DNA from: Caldiserica bacterium UBA4770
Lineage (GTDB): Bacteria; Caldisericota; Caldisericia; Caldisericales; Caldisericaceae
Assembly: GCA_002403335.1 (NCBI GenBank)
Contig: DHHO01000006.1
Span: forward strand, 124,001 to 188,000
Length of the DNA stretch: 64,000 bases
Direction: 5' to 3'
Shown here: positions 1 through 7,951 of the stretch, piece after piece
Numbering within the stretch: the stretch's first letter is position 1
Layout: every line of letters starts with the position of its first letter
The notes under the pieces: model-generated
The model's database searches: none
What the model was told of the DNA's origin: nothing
What the model saw: only the letters and a program-made list of their open reading frames with translations
Program-made: the position numbers and the translations under genes

Positions 1-629
1 ATCTTGAAACCACCTTCCCAGCCGTATTGTGCAACCTTAATCAATCTTAGTGTTTCAATGTTCAACGCATAGAGAAACTGAGAAGTGTAATACCTGGGGT
101 TCAGGTTTAATATTACCCATTTTGAATCTGGAGATATGCCGTAAATTCTAACATCGAAATTGCTCTCTGTAACCGCAATTTTTTCAGTTTTGCTTCCATT
201 TTCATCGCTTACATAAATTCCGTTGTTAGATACAAAAAGAAGTTTTGAGGGTTCATTCAAAAGTGCTTCACTCAGTTTGGATGTAGTAAGCTTTATTAAG
301 CTTGTGTCATCAAGCTTTTTGAGCACTACTTTAATTTCGTTTGTATCTTTGTTCACCTCTGTGTTTTCTAATGTGTAGCTCTGATAACCATCTTTATTAA
401 AAATAATGTTATGTTTACCTATTGTTAGCTTAACATCGGCAGGAGTCCTTACGACATAATTCTCGTCAACAAACACCGTTGCACCTTCTGGGTCTGAATC
501 AATATGAACAATCTTTGTCTGTTCTTGAGGGATAGGGTTGCTTGGCGTTATTCCTGTCTGTGAACCTCCGCACCCTGTAAAGACAATAAATAGCAACAAG
601 ATAACCAATGTAAATAATACTTTTTTCAT
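1..629 (-). CDS. PEGA-domain lipoprotein with probable beta-propeller (3' end outside window)
   Basis: The frame is open for 209 codons from an ATG at 629 to the window edge, so the C-terminus is missing. The N-terminus is a lipoprotein signal: basic start, hydrophobic stretch and lipobox FTGC at about residue 20, so a lipid-anchored, exported protein is expected. Residues about 45-110 form a PEGA domain (IDSDPEGATVFVDENY, then a strand pattern ending VVLKKL), which closely resembles that of the 699-residue lipoprotein at 3880-5979. After it come phrases typical of TolB/WD40-like propellers (LLFVSNNGIYVSDENG, YGISPDSKWVILNL). The start is supported by GGAGGAG seven bases upstream. It lies 10 bases after the stop of the Asp-box protein at 640-1806, so the two are probably co-transcribed. 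PEGA domains occur in surface proteins; the exact role here is unknown. Confidence 0.8.
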   Translation of the reverse strand, partial: MKKVLFTLVILLLFIVFTGCGGSQTGITPSNPIPQEQTKIVHIDSDPEGATVFVDENYVVRTPADVKLTIGKHNIIFNKDGYQSYTLENTEVNKDTNEIKVVLKKLDDTSLIKLTTSKLSEALLNEPSKLLFVSNNGIYVSDENGSKTEKIAVTESNFDVRIYGISPDSKWVILNLNPRYYTSQFLYALNIETLRLIKVAQYGWEGGFK

Positions 630-639
630 CTATCTCCTC

Positions 640-1806
640 CTATGGGCCCATATAGTAAAGCCTGTAAAATGTTATATTTTTATCGTTAATGTCAACAACA
701 ATAGTGTCAGACTTAATTGTCTTTATATCAACATAAAAGACGCCATCCGCTATCGACCATTGCGGACCACCTTTGATGAAATTTGAATTCAGCGGCAACC
801 AATTTCCGCCTGCATTCATCTTAAGAGGGATTCCAGCCAGGACCACATAAACACTTTCTGTTGAGTCTACGGAGAGGCAGATACTAAAGCCTGTTCCCGT
901 ATAAAAGAAAAGGCTCACAAGGTTCACGAAGGTTTTACCACCATCTTCAGATACCAGAATTCCATTGTCACAGCCCAAGTAAATTTTTCCTGGGTTAGTC
1001 TGGTCAATCGCTATGCCCCACAAATCGAAAAAGTATCGTGTTGTAAGCATCGCCCAGCTGCTACCGTTGTCTTCGGATTTGAAGATATGCGAATGTGTTA
1101 TCCCGTAAACAACATCGAGCTTTACAGGGTCAAAGGCAAACGCAATGGGCTCGTTCCGCTCTCTTGGTCCATCTTTAAAAAAATTCAGGTTGTCCCAGGT
1201 TTTTCCGCCATCTTTTGTCCCAGCAAAATTACAGCCTTTCGTCAAGATTACATCGGTATTATGCGGGTTTATCCATGGAATAGCCTCACAGGTAAAGAAC
1301 GTCTCCCAGCTTTTTCCGCCATTAGTTGTCCTTAATATTGCATTATTAGTAGTTACATATATCTTGTTAGAGTTTTTAGGGTCAACAACAATTGACATTA
1401 TGACTTCAAAATTTGCAATTTTTGTAAAATGCACTCCGTAATCTTTCGACTTTACTAAATCGTAAATAACAGAAGAACTATCTACTTTAGGTATCCAACC
1501 ATAAACAACCTCGGGATGATTAGGGTCTATCGCCATTGCGTGAAACGGGTCAAATGTCCACTTCATAAGTAAATCTGCAGTTAAATACGGAGAATAGTAT
1601 TTCTGAATATTCTCTGCAATCATATCCTCTGGACTGAGTAAATCAACGCTGGTAAGCTTCTTCCCAAAGTCTTCAACGAGAGTCGTAATTTGAGATTTTT
1701 CCGCTGAAGTTAAAAACATTGGCCCTTTAACACTTAAAACAATCCCCGCAACAGTCAGACCAATTAGAACAACTACGATTAATACAACCAAAACTTTCTT
1801 ATTCAT
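640..1806 (-). CDS. Membrane-anchored Asp-box (BNR/sortilin-like) beta-propeller protein
   Basis: This 388-residue protein begins with one hydrophobic helix (about residues 5-27) that lacks a lipobox Cys, so it is probably anchored with the rest outside the cell. The body carries repeated Asp-box motifs of the S-x-D-x-G-x-T-W type: SKDYGVHF, TNGGKSW, TKDGGKTW, SEDNGSSW and SEDGGKTF. They are separated by D-P-x-N/H-P-x-V-x-Y-G segments, as in BNR/VPS10-sortilin propellers. Its last 60 residues match the end of the 699-residue lipoprotein (an IKTIKS-type strand, then V-D/K-N-x-x-I-T/E-F-Y and a final P), so they are paralogues. AAGGAGG lies seven bases before the ATG. Ligand and function are unknown; Asp-box propellers include sialidases, but I see no catalytic arginine triad. 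Confidence 0.8.
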   Translation of the reverse strand: MNKKVLVVLIVVVLIGLTVAGIVLSVKGPMFLTSAEKSQITTLVEDFGKKLTSVDLLSPEDMIAENIQKYYSPYLTADLLMKWTFDPFHAMAIDPNHPEVVYGWIPKVDSSSVIYDLVKSKDYGVHFTKIANFEVIMSIVVDPKNSNKIYVTTNNAILRTTNGGKSWETFFTCEAIPWINPHNTDVILTKGCNFAGTKDGGKTWDNLNFFKDGPRERNEPIAFAFDPVKLDVVYGITHSHIFKSEDNGSSWAMLTTRYFFDLWGIAIDQTNPGKIYLGCDNGILVSEDGGKTFVNLVSLFFYTGTGFSICLSVDSTESVYVVLAGIPLKMNAGGNWLPLNSNFIKGGPQWSIADGVFYVDIKTIKSDTIVVDINDKNITFYRLYYMGP

Positions 1807-1853
1807 AATTAGCCTCCTTAAACATAATGCCTCTCTTTCTTAACTGTTCTTTC

Positions 1854-2070
1854 ACTCTTCATTTTTCACTTTCCCCATATATTAGACTTCCCAACTCCCC
1901 AAAAAGTTCCATAAATTTGAGAAGATTTTCTCCTCTCATATATAATATCCTCAAACTTTCGAAAAGGTTTCAACAATTTCTTCATTTTTCACCTTTCCCA
2001 TATATTAGACTCCCGAACTCCCCGACAGGTTTCATAATTTTCAAAGAATTTTTGCAACTCCTTCATAGAG
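1854..2070 (-). repeat. Mosaic dispersed repeat, copy A (two units)
   Basis: The stretch contains two tandem, partly diverged units that recur at 7047-7235 and, in part, at 3770-3860. On the minus strand each unit ends in ATATATGGG(G)AAAGGTG-type sequence followed by GAAAAATGAA, that is, a Shine-Dalgarno-like element and an ATG. A run of about 60 bases (around 1912-1970) is almost identical to 7095-7153. Purine-rich reading frames through it are repeat translations, not convincing genes. Confidence 0.75.
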
Positions 2071-2154
2071 TCTCTTTTATAGATATGGTGTGTGAGAGGG
2101 AAAATAGTTAAGCTCTTTGAGTCTTGATTTTTTGGCAGTATTTATTTTGTAACA

Positions 2155-2409
2155 TTACCCCCCAAAAGCTACAATATCTCTACCTTCAGGATTTATGAGG
2201 TAGAAATCCTTATTACCAATAAACCGCTCTTTATACCCAGCCTGTGTCGCACATAGAGCAACACATCCCCCTTTCCTCTAACTCTCTATCAACATTTACT
2301 GCTACAGGATAAAAGAGCTTATTGTCTGGTATTCTCACATAAGCTTCAGGAAACATATTGAGGATATCCAAAGGCATCCTCAATATGTTTAAAGGATATG
2401 CAACTCCCG
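2155..2409 (-). pseudogene. Frameshifted C-terminal gene remnant
   Basis: On the minus strand a protein-like frame starts just after the stop of the 255-residue membrane protein (YPLNILRMPLDILNMFPE, then VRIPDNKLFYPVAVNVD). It breaks at about 2255 and continues in another frame (AGYKERFIGNKDFYLINPEG) to a stop at 2155. There is no start codon with a ribosome binding site. The two halves read as one protein interrupted by a frameshift, the tail of a lost gene. I do not recognise the family. The remaining bases between 1807 and 2154 hold only repeat copy A and AT-rich sequence. Confidence 0.45.
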
Positions 2410-3162
2410 TTATTCTGCCTTTAATTCAAATCCACTGAGAATGTAGGTAAAAGCTCCATTGAGGCCCAACAGAATAAGCACTATCCCGCTAACCAATCGG
2501 GTCACAAAAAGAAGTGAAGAGCAATTTTCTGATGGAAAAATTATCGTGATTAACATAGTAATGGCAAAAAGTACGAAAAGCATCGTCCAATAAATAAGAG
2601 TGGATTTTTCATGCAAGATTAGTACCATGCCCCAGACAAACATATTCACTAAGAGATATTCAGCAGGGATGAGAAAGACAGATATGAAGGGGAAGGGAAA
2701 CATCTCTTTAAAACCTATAGAGATGCTCTGCGAAAGAAGTAACGTAAGTGCTGAAACAGAATACACCAAAAGCAACAATACAATCGAATATATGAATGAA
2801 ATAATAGAAAGACTCAGCCACATTTGAATCCAGGAAGCCTTAAGCTTTTTTGCGATGTCTTCAATAGTTTGAACCGATATATAGAAGCTGAGGAAATTAA
2901 CATCCGAAAAGATAAGCACAGGGATTATTGAGGTTATGAAAATGATTGAAATTGGCAGCTTATAGTTTACAGTAAGAACTATATTGGAAATTCTTTCGGG
3001 CGATGTGTATAAAAATATCGGTATTAATGAAGCTATTATAAGAAACAGGGGTATCAGTGCAAGAGATATTCCCATATAACTTGGAAGGGTCTTGTGAAGC
3101 TTACTTTCCCCATATCCAACAAAAACTTTTGACTTTATAAGTTCGGATATAATTTTCTTCAT
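2410..3162 (-). CDS. Multi-pass membrane protein of unknown function
   Basis: The product is 250 residues with about six hydrophobic segments (roughly residues 30-55, 70-95, 110-140, 155-180, 190-215 and 220-240) and short polar loops. The layout resembles Yip1-like proteins or ABC-2 type permeases, but I see no diagnostic motif. I chose the ATG at 3162 rather than the in-frame ATG at 3177, because AGGAAGGAG directly precedes 3162 and lies inside the longer reading. It sits among the surface-protein genes and reads in the same direction as them, so it may assist export or anchoring; that is inference. A low complexity of charged residues outside the N-terminus fits an integral membrane protein. 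Confidence 0.6.
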   Translation of the reverse strand: MKKIISELIKSKVFVGYGESKLHKTLPSYMGISLALIPLFLIIASLIPIFLYTSPERISNIVLTVNYKLPISIIFITSIIPVLIFSDVNFLSFYISVQTIEDIAKKLKASWIQMWLSLSIISFIYSIVLLLLVYSVSALTLLLSQSISIGFKEMFPFPFISVFLIPAEYLLVNMFVWGMVLILHEKSTLIYWTMLFVLFAITMLITIIFPSENCSSLLFVTRLVSGIVLILLGLNGAFTYILSGFELKAE

Positions 3163-3420
3163 CTCCTTCCTCCACATTTATTATACAATTATATCGCAAA
3201 GTACGCAACAAAAAGCTGTTAATCCTGCTACACAAGCTGCATAAAGTGGTGGGTAAAAACTGAAAGGGGCACACTGCCAAAGAGTTATTACCAGCCTGTG
3301 CTGTGTTAACAATTCGATGATTATATGTACACCACTGAAAATCCAAACCAAAGACAAAGGCAAAAAGTAATAAAATTATGATAGTCTTTGTAATTATTTT
3401 TTTATTTTAAGCCTCCTTGC
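3163..3420 (-). other. Gap with a possible decayed small secreted-protein gene
   Basis: On the minus strand AAGGAGG at about 3412 is followed by sequence that would encode a signal-peptide-like segment (KTIIILLLFAFVFG), but there is no ATG, GTG or TTG at the proper distance; the expected start region reads AAATAAAAAAATAA. Downstream the hydrophobic, Cys-containing frame switches between two phases and stops near 3181. It looks like a small exported-protein gene that lost its start and then frameshifted. A 60-codon frame in another phase (3181-3363) lacks a ribosome binding site. Confidence 0.25.
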
Positions 3421-3726
3421 TTAAAATTCTTTAAAACTTTTACTCCTGCCTTGGATAGATTCTACTTTCCACAGACTTACTGATGCTACTCCTTTATTTT
3501 TACACCGGCAAGCTGTCTCTTCGATATTAATTCTCATTTTTCCACTCTCATATTGCACCACCACCTTTCTAAATTCATTTTTTTTAAAACTATATCCTTC
3601 ATCCTTAATTAAACCACTTTTTTCTTCCTTAACTACTAGTTTAATCGTTTTTTTCTTGTCAAGAGGCTTTGAAAAATCTTTCCCCGGCTTCATTCTTTCC
3701 ATTATCCTAAGTCCTAATTTCTCCAT
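3421..3726 (-). CDS. Small hypothetical protein
   Basis: The reading frame encodes 101 residues from the ATG at 3726, preceded by GAGGAAATAGGTACG. A longer version from 3786 would add 20 residues that resemble translation of the dispersed repeat and is less likely. The protein is lysine-rich and basic, with a short Cys pair (ETACRCKNKG) near residue 73 and no membrane segment or signal peptide. I recognise no family. It lies between the 699-residue lipoprotein upstream and the membrane protein downstream, in the same direction. It could be an artefact of repeat-derived sequence, so confidence is limited. Confidence 0.4.
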   Translation of the reverse strand: MEKLGLRIMERMKPGKDFSKPLDKKKTIKLVVKEEKSGLIKDEGYSFKKNEFRKVVVQYESGKMRINIEETACRCKNKGVASVSLWKVESIQGRSKSFKEF

Positions 3727-3769
3727 CGTACCTATTTCCTCTTTCCTCACTAAGTAGACCTCAAATCTA

Positions 3770-3860
3770 TGGAAAAAGTTCCACAATATTTCCAGAATTC
3801 CAAAACTTCTTATTCCTTCATATATAATATCCTGAAACTTTCAAAAAGTCCGCAATTTTA
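3770..3860 (-). repeat. Mosaic dispersed repeat, copy B (partial unit)
   Basis: The core on the plus strand (catatataatatcctgaaa then ctttc-aaaa) matches the middle of copies A (1854-2070) and C (7047-7235). The flanks are more diverged. It sits between the 699-residue lipoprotein gene and the small gene at 3421-3726. Confidence 0.6.
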
Positions 3861-3879
3861 GCACGAATAAATGCCTCCT

Positions 3880-5979
3880 TCAAGGTATCATATCCGATGC
3901 TTTATAAAACTCTATGGTTTCGTTTTTAACAACAGCTCTGATTGCACTTGATTTAATTGTGTTTATAGCAATATAAAACTGATCATTTATGATCTTCCAA
4001 GCGGGGCCTTTATTAAGGAATACCTCTCCTCCTATTGGTAAAACGTTCCCTTTGCTATTCAGCTTAAATAAAATACCAGAATCATTTATAAGAAGCTCAC
4101 CACTCTCATTTACAGTAATGCCAATATCAGTTATAAAACTTAAAGGAAAATCAATTTTTGTGAAGTTCTTTCCATAATCCTTTGACTTGTACAAACCATC
4201 TCCAAAAGAAACAACATATATTTTATTAGGGCTTGTAGGGTCTATAGCAATTGTCCTCTGTCCAAAAAGATTTAAGCTTGCTCTAAGTTTGTTCCATGTT
4301 TCTCCTCCATCTTTAGAGATAAGTAGCGCATAATTAGTGCCCGCATAAACAGTGTCAGGATTAGCAGGGTCAAAAACTATACAGTTTGGATGGTCTTGCA
4401 CACCTGAACCAACATCAACAAAATTTACTTTCTTCCATGTTTGTCCTTTATCAACCGATTTATAAAGCCCCATACCACCTGAAACAAGTATTACATCTGA
4501 GTTCTTTGGATTTATTGCGACAAATTCTACATTTCCAATTTCAGGATCAACCTTATAATCCCAGGTCTTTCCACCATCATTAGACCTGATTAAGCCCTTG
4601 TATGTTGCTAAATATATTGTATTTGATGCGTTTGGATCTACTACAATTTGTCTTGCAAGCTCAACATCTTTTATCTTCGTAAAATTTTTGCCATAATCTT
4701 CCGATTTAAACAATGCCGAAATATTATAAGAATTAGTTTCTGACCATCCATAAAGGACATTCTGCTTGTTTGGATCTGCTGCGATAATATCAAAGCTCAT
4801 ACCTAACTTCTCCCAGTGGCTACCTCCATCTTTTGATACAAAATTATTTGTATAAATAATAGATGAATTTTTTGGAGAAACAATCATATTTGTCCTTGAG
4901 CCATTAACCTCATACATATCCGAAATTTCGAAACCAAATGAGCCGTATGGCATATAAACATTACTATCTTTCATAACTACATTTGCATCTTTATTTATGC
5001 CGATAAAGGAGGATGCAATGAGACGACCATTTTTTGAAAACCTTGCTAAATCATATCCCCAAATCAAAATATCTGCATACATTCGCACATGGGCAAGCTT
5101 GTCATTCACATAAACATTGTAGCAATTTTCACAATCCGTTCTTTCAACTTTTGCTTTAAATTTCACTATACCATCTTTGTCGGTCTTCAAATCATAAACA
5201 CCTAAGGCAGTATTTTTTATTGAATTTCCTTTTACATCAGTTATAAGAAGCTCTGTATCGACCTCTTTCCCAACTGGTACTGCAATCGTATTTTTGCCTC
5301 CGTAATCCGGAAGGATATCCGCTAATACGGGAGTGCCGGGGAGGATTTTTGCCTTATAGCACACCTCAAATGTATATTCGAGTTTTCCATTAGAAGTAAT
5401 TTTATAATCGCCTACTTCAACGAATGTGACAACTTTTGAAAATTTCCTGATACTTCCTTCTCCTTTCTCTGTATCAAAATGCACTGTTTTACCAGAGGGA
5501 AATACGAAATCAAAAGAATCCAAGATAGTAACGCCACTTACTGTAAATGTATCCTCATAAAATATATTGGAGTATGCAATTGCCGCAGCCGAGCAACAGG
5601 CAAAGTGAGGAACAGAATCAAAACGAATGGGGCCGATAGTAGAAAATAATTCTGACTCTTCCTCTGTTAGAAGTTTTTTAAGAGTTACACTGATGAAAGT
5701 TGTATTTTCATTTACTTCTACATCTTTTTTAACAACATCATAATAACCTGCTTTTCTAAAAGTCATATAATGCGTACCAAGAGTAAGTTTAACCTCGACA
5801 GGTGTTCCTACAGGTTCATTGTTATCTATAAACACATTAGCACCTTGAGGGTCGGAATCAATCTTAACAACCTGTTCTTTAGGTTCAGCAGTTCCATTCT
5901 GTGATGTTGGCTCCCTCTCACAGCCTGCAAAACCAACAAAAAGCGCACACACGATCAACACTGCTATAACCTTTTTCAT
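3880..5979 (-). CDS. Large lipoprotein: PEGA domain plus sortilin-like Asp-box propeller
   Basis: This 699-residue protein has a lipoprotein signal with lipobox FAGC (Cys about residue 20). A PEGA domain follows (residues about 42-108, IDSDPQGANVFIDNN). Residues about 110-330 are an uncharacterised, probably beta-rich region with a CCSAAA motif and a later Cys-x-x-Cys (DCENC). The C-terminal half (about 360-680) has at least six Asp-boxes: SKDGGSHW, SEDYGKNF, SNDGGKTW, SVDKGQTW, SKDGGETW and SKDYGKNF. This is the layout of VPS10/sortilin-type propellers. The end is homologous to that of the 388-residue neighbour. GGGAGG precedes the ATG at 5979. Lipid anchoring outside the cytoplasmic membrane and a binding role (protein, glycan or peptide) are inferred. 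Confidence 0.8.
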   Translation of the reverse strand: MKKVIAVLIVCALFVGFAGCEREPTSQNGTAEPKEQVVKIDSDPQGANVFIDNNEPVGTPVEVKLTLGTHYMTFRKAGYYDVVKKDVEVNENTTFISVTLKKLLTEEESELFSTIGPIRFDSVPHFACCSAAAIAYSNIFYEDTFTVSGVTILDSFDFVFPSGKTVHFDTEKGEGSIRKFSKVVTFVEVGDYKITSNGKLEYTFEVCYKAKILPGTPVLADILPDYGGKNTIAVPVGKEVDTELLITDVKGNSIKNTALGVYDLKTDKDGIVKFKAKVERTDCENCYNVYVNDKLAHVRMYADILIWGYDLARFSKNGRLIASSFIGINKDANVVMKDSNVYMPYGSFGFEISDMYEVNGSRTNMIVSPKNSSIIYTNNFVSKDGGSHWEKLGMSFDIIAADPNKQNVLYGWSETNSYNISALFKSEDYGKNFTKIKDVELARQIVVDPNASNTIYLATYKGLIRSNDGGKTWDYKVDPEIGNVEFVAINPKNSDVILVSGGMGLYKSVDKGQTWKKVNFVDVGSGVQDHPNCIVFDPANPDTVYAGTNYALLISKDGGETWNKLRASLNLFGQRTIAIDPTSPNKIYVVSFGDGLYKSKDYGKNFTKIDFPLSFITDIGITVNESGELLINDSGILFKLNSKGNVLPIGGEVFLNKGPAWKIINDQFYIAINTIKSSAIRAVVKNETIEFYKASDMIP

Positions 5980-6041
5980 AAAATCATCGCCTCCCTTTTG
6001 GTATTTCTTACCTTTAACACTTATTAAACAAGAGAACTTTC

Positions 6042-7046
6042 TTAAAAAGCTTTAAGAGGATTGGCCTTCATAATCTCATCAACTTCCTCCCACCCTGGTA
6101 GGAATGCGAAATTGTAGCGAGCAGGAAGTGCAAATACATACTGCAAGTTGTGTCCAAGCTCCGTAGGGCCAATTCCCGCAGCACTTACAGCGAGCTTTTC
6201 TTGCTGCACTTTCTGCCACTGTTGAGGAGTAAAAATCATAATTGGTATATCCTGTCTTGGATTTTCTGAAGTCCATTTTGGGTGTCTTATGAGTAGTTCT
6301 GGCCCTGTTTCTATAATGTCGTCATTCCCCCCAGTTGTTGCATATCCCTCCCAGGTTTCCTCTACAATTTCAAATCCCTTCCATGTCAAAGGTAGGGAAA
6401 AAGTAAAACCATATTGAGTATTTTTGTATTCAAGGGTTTTGAAACACTCATCAAAAAGTTCATTGCTTACCTCTAAAATACGCCCCGCACTGACAGGTTC
6501 GTCATATCCTTTCATAGTTGCAGATGTACCCCCGCTATCTTGACTTTTAATCATCCAGACACTAAACCCTGGCTCTAAATTTTGTTTACTCCAATCAATA
6601 TAAGGGCCGAAAATTGGTAAATTCAATTTTTCACGCATAGCATAAAATGCTTTGCTATAGCCAACTACAATGACTGGACAGAATTTCTGTGGATATTGGT
6701 TGATCCAATTTTTTGGTAAGAGGTCTATTGCATCCTTATCAATCCATATAGGTATAATGTATTTCTCTGTGTAGGAATTAAGCGTTTCAAAATCGGCCAC
6801 TTTGAGAACCTCAGGGTGATTTTTTAGATCACCTTCTCTTATTTCTCCACCATTTAGAGGAACAAGATAGATTGCCTGAATCTCCCTTCCATCCGAGGAG
6901 ACAATATAAACACCATTTATAGGATTTTGTGGATTTGCGGCCTGTTTTGGTACAATAAACAACCTATAAGTCCCAATACAAATTGCTACAGTAACTACTG
7001 CGATTAATACAATTTTGAACGTCTTACTTCTAAAAAATTCTTTCAT
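6042..7046 (-). CDS. Membrane-anchored hypothetical protein
   Basis: The product has 334 residues with a single N-terminal hydrophobic helix (about residues 9-30) and the rest probably outside the cell. The C-terminal third begins YKNTQYGFTFSLPLTWKGF at about residue 210. This resembles the start of PsbP-like or other small export-associated domains in which Y-x-x-x-x-Y-G-F-x-F-x-x-P precedes a Trp. I recognise no enzyme motif. The ATG at 7046 lies right at the end of repeat copy C, whose last bases (GGGGAAGGTG) act as the ribosome binding site. It is the first gene of the minus-strand surface-protein cluster. Function unknown. Confidence 0.65.
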   Translation of the reverse strand: MKEFFRSKTFKIVLIAVVTVAICIGTYRLFIVPKQAANPQNPINGVYIVSSDGREIQAIYLVPLNGGEIREGDLKNHPEVLKVADFETLNSYTEKYIIPIWIDKDAIDLLPKNWINQYPQKFCPVIVVGYSKAFYAMREKLNLPIFGPYIDWSKQNLEPGFSVWMIKSQDSGGTSATMKGYDEPVSAGRILEVSNELFDECFKTLEYKNTQYGFTFSLPLTWKGFEIVEETWEGYATTGGNDDIIETGPELLIRHPKWTSENPRQDIPIMIFTPQQWQKVQQEKLAVSAAGIGPTELGHNLQYVFALPARYNFAFLPGWEEVDEIMKANPLKAF

Positions 7047-7235
7047 TTTTCACCTTCCCCATATATTAGCCTTCCCAACTCCCTAAAAAGTTCCATAAAT
7101 TTGAGAAGATTTTCTCCTCTCATATATAATATCCTGAAACTTTCGAAAAGGTTCCCAAATTTGAGAAGATTTTCTCCTCTCTTATATATTAGACTCCCCA
7201 ACTCCCTAAAAAGTTCCATAATCTGTAAAGAATTT
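7047..7235 (-). repeat. Mosaic dispersed repeat, copy C, abutting a start codon
   Basis: Two to three alternating modules match copy A almost base for base over long stretches (for example 7061-7153 against 1873-1970). One module (gaagattttctcctct) occurs twice within the copy. On the minus strand the repeat runs directly into the ATG at 7046 and supplies its ribosome binding site. An 85-codon frame through it (7043-7300) overlaps that start by ATGA but is repetitive (MELFRELG, GENLLKF) and I do not call it. Confidence 0.75.
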
Positions 7236-7951
7236 CGTCGAGAAAGGGCTTCCAAATAAGAGTCAAAAAGTTGAAACTTCGTTAAAATAAAATTGCACAC
7301 GTATTTTCTTTAAGGCAACACTTTTAGCCAAACATACCATTTTAGAGGTTAATCAAAGTATTTGAAATCATTGAATTGCACGAATAAAACTATTTTAATC
7401 TTTTTTATATTGCAGTTCTTACGCATACATACTAGCAAGGTAATGCTCATTCTGCACAGTTTTTCAATGCCAAGTTAATTACCGTTTTCTGAGTCTATGG
7501 ACCTTCTATGGGTATATTAAGGGAGGCACATTTACTATCCTTCATAACCAACAAACACAGTGTTAATGCGTATTTTATCTGAACAACAGAAATGGGTCAA
7601 ATTTAAGCGTTTCTGAGGAAAAAGGAGTTTTATACCACCCCACCCTTTTTCCGCCCCTCAGAATGCATTATTTTGCATCCATTTAAGCAAGTATTTATCA
7701 GTGCTCTACGATACAATGCGGTGTTTCAGGCTGTAGATTTCAGAGGTCACTTTTTATAAATTGGCTTAAAACCTATGTTTTTCTTTAGGAAGTTGTGAGG
7801 ACTTTTTTCATAAAAATCGAAATTTTAACCCTTCCAGTTTCAAAGGGTAAATATCTATAAGTTCAAGCCCTGTGCAAGGAAACTTCCCCTTGTAACCTGC
7901 TACTCTTAACTATCTGTATCAATGCCAGCAGGGAAAAAGTAATAAAGGTTT
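7236..7951. other. Gene-free gap with one strong imperfect hairpin
   Basis: I find no coding frame with a credible start here. The notable structure is an inverted repeat at 7613-7661: CTGAGG pairs with CCTCAG and the inner AAAAAGG with CCTTTTT, separated by a small bulge and an 18-base loop. No T-run follows on either strand, so it is not a typical terminator. It might be a structured RNA, a protein site or the trace of a small mobile element. Confidence 0.4.

Noticed and set aside
1827..2111. Plus-strand 94-codon frame
   Set aside because: It is the reverse translation of the mosaic repeat, has no ribosome binding site, and its product is the same low-complexity pattern in each copy.
7043..7300. 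Minus-strand 85-codon frame overlapping the next start by ATGA
   Set aside because: The overlap looks like translational coupling, but the product is made of repeat modules (MELFRELG, GENLLKF) and the ATGA is part of the repeat end.
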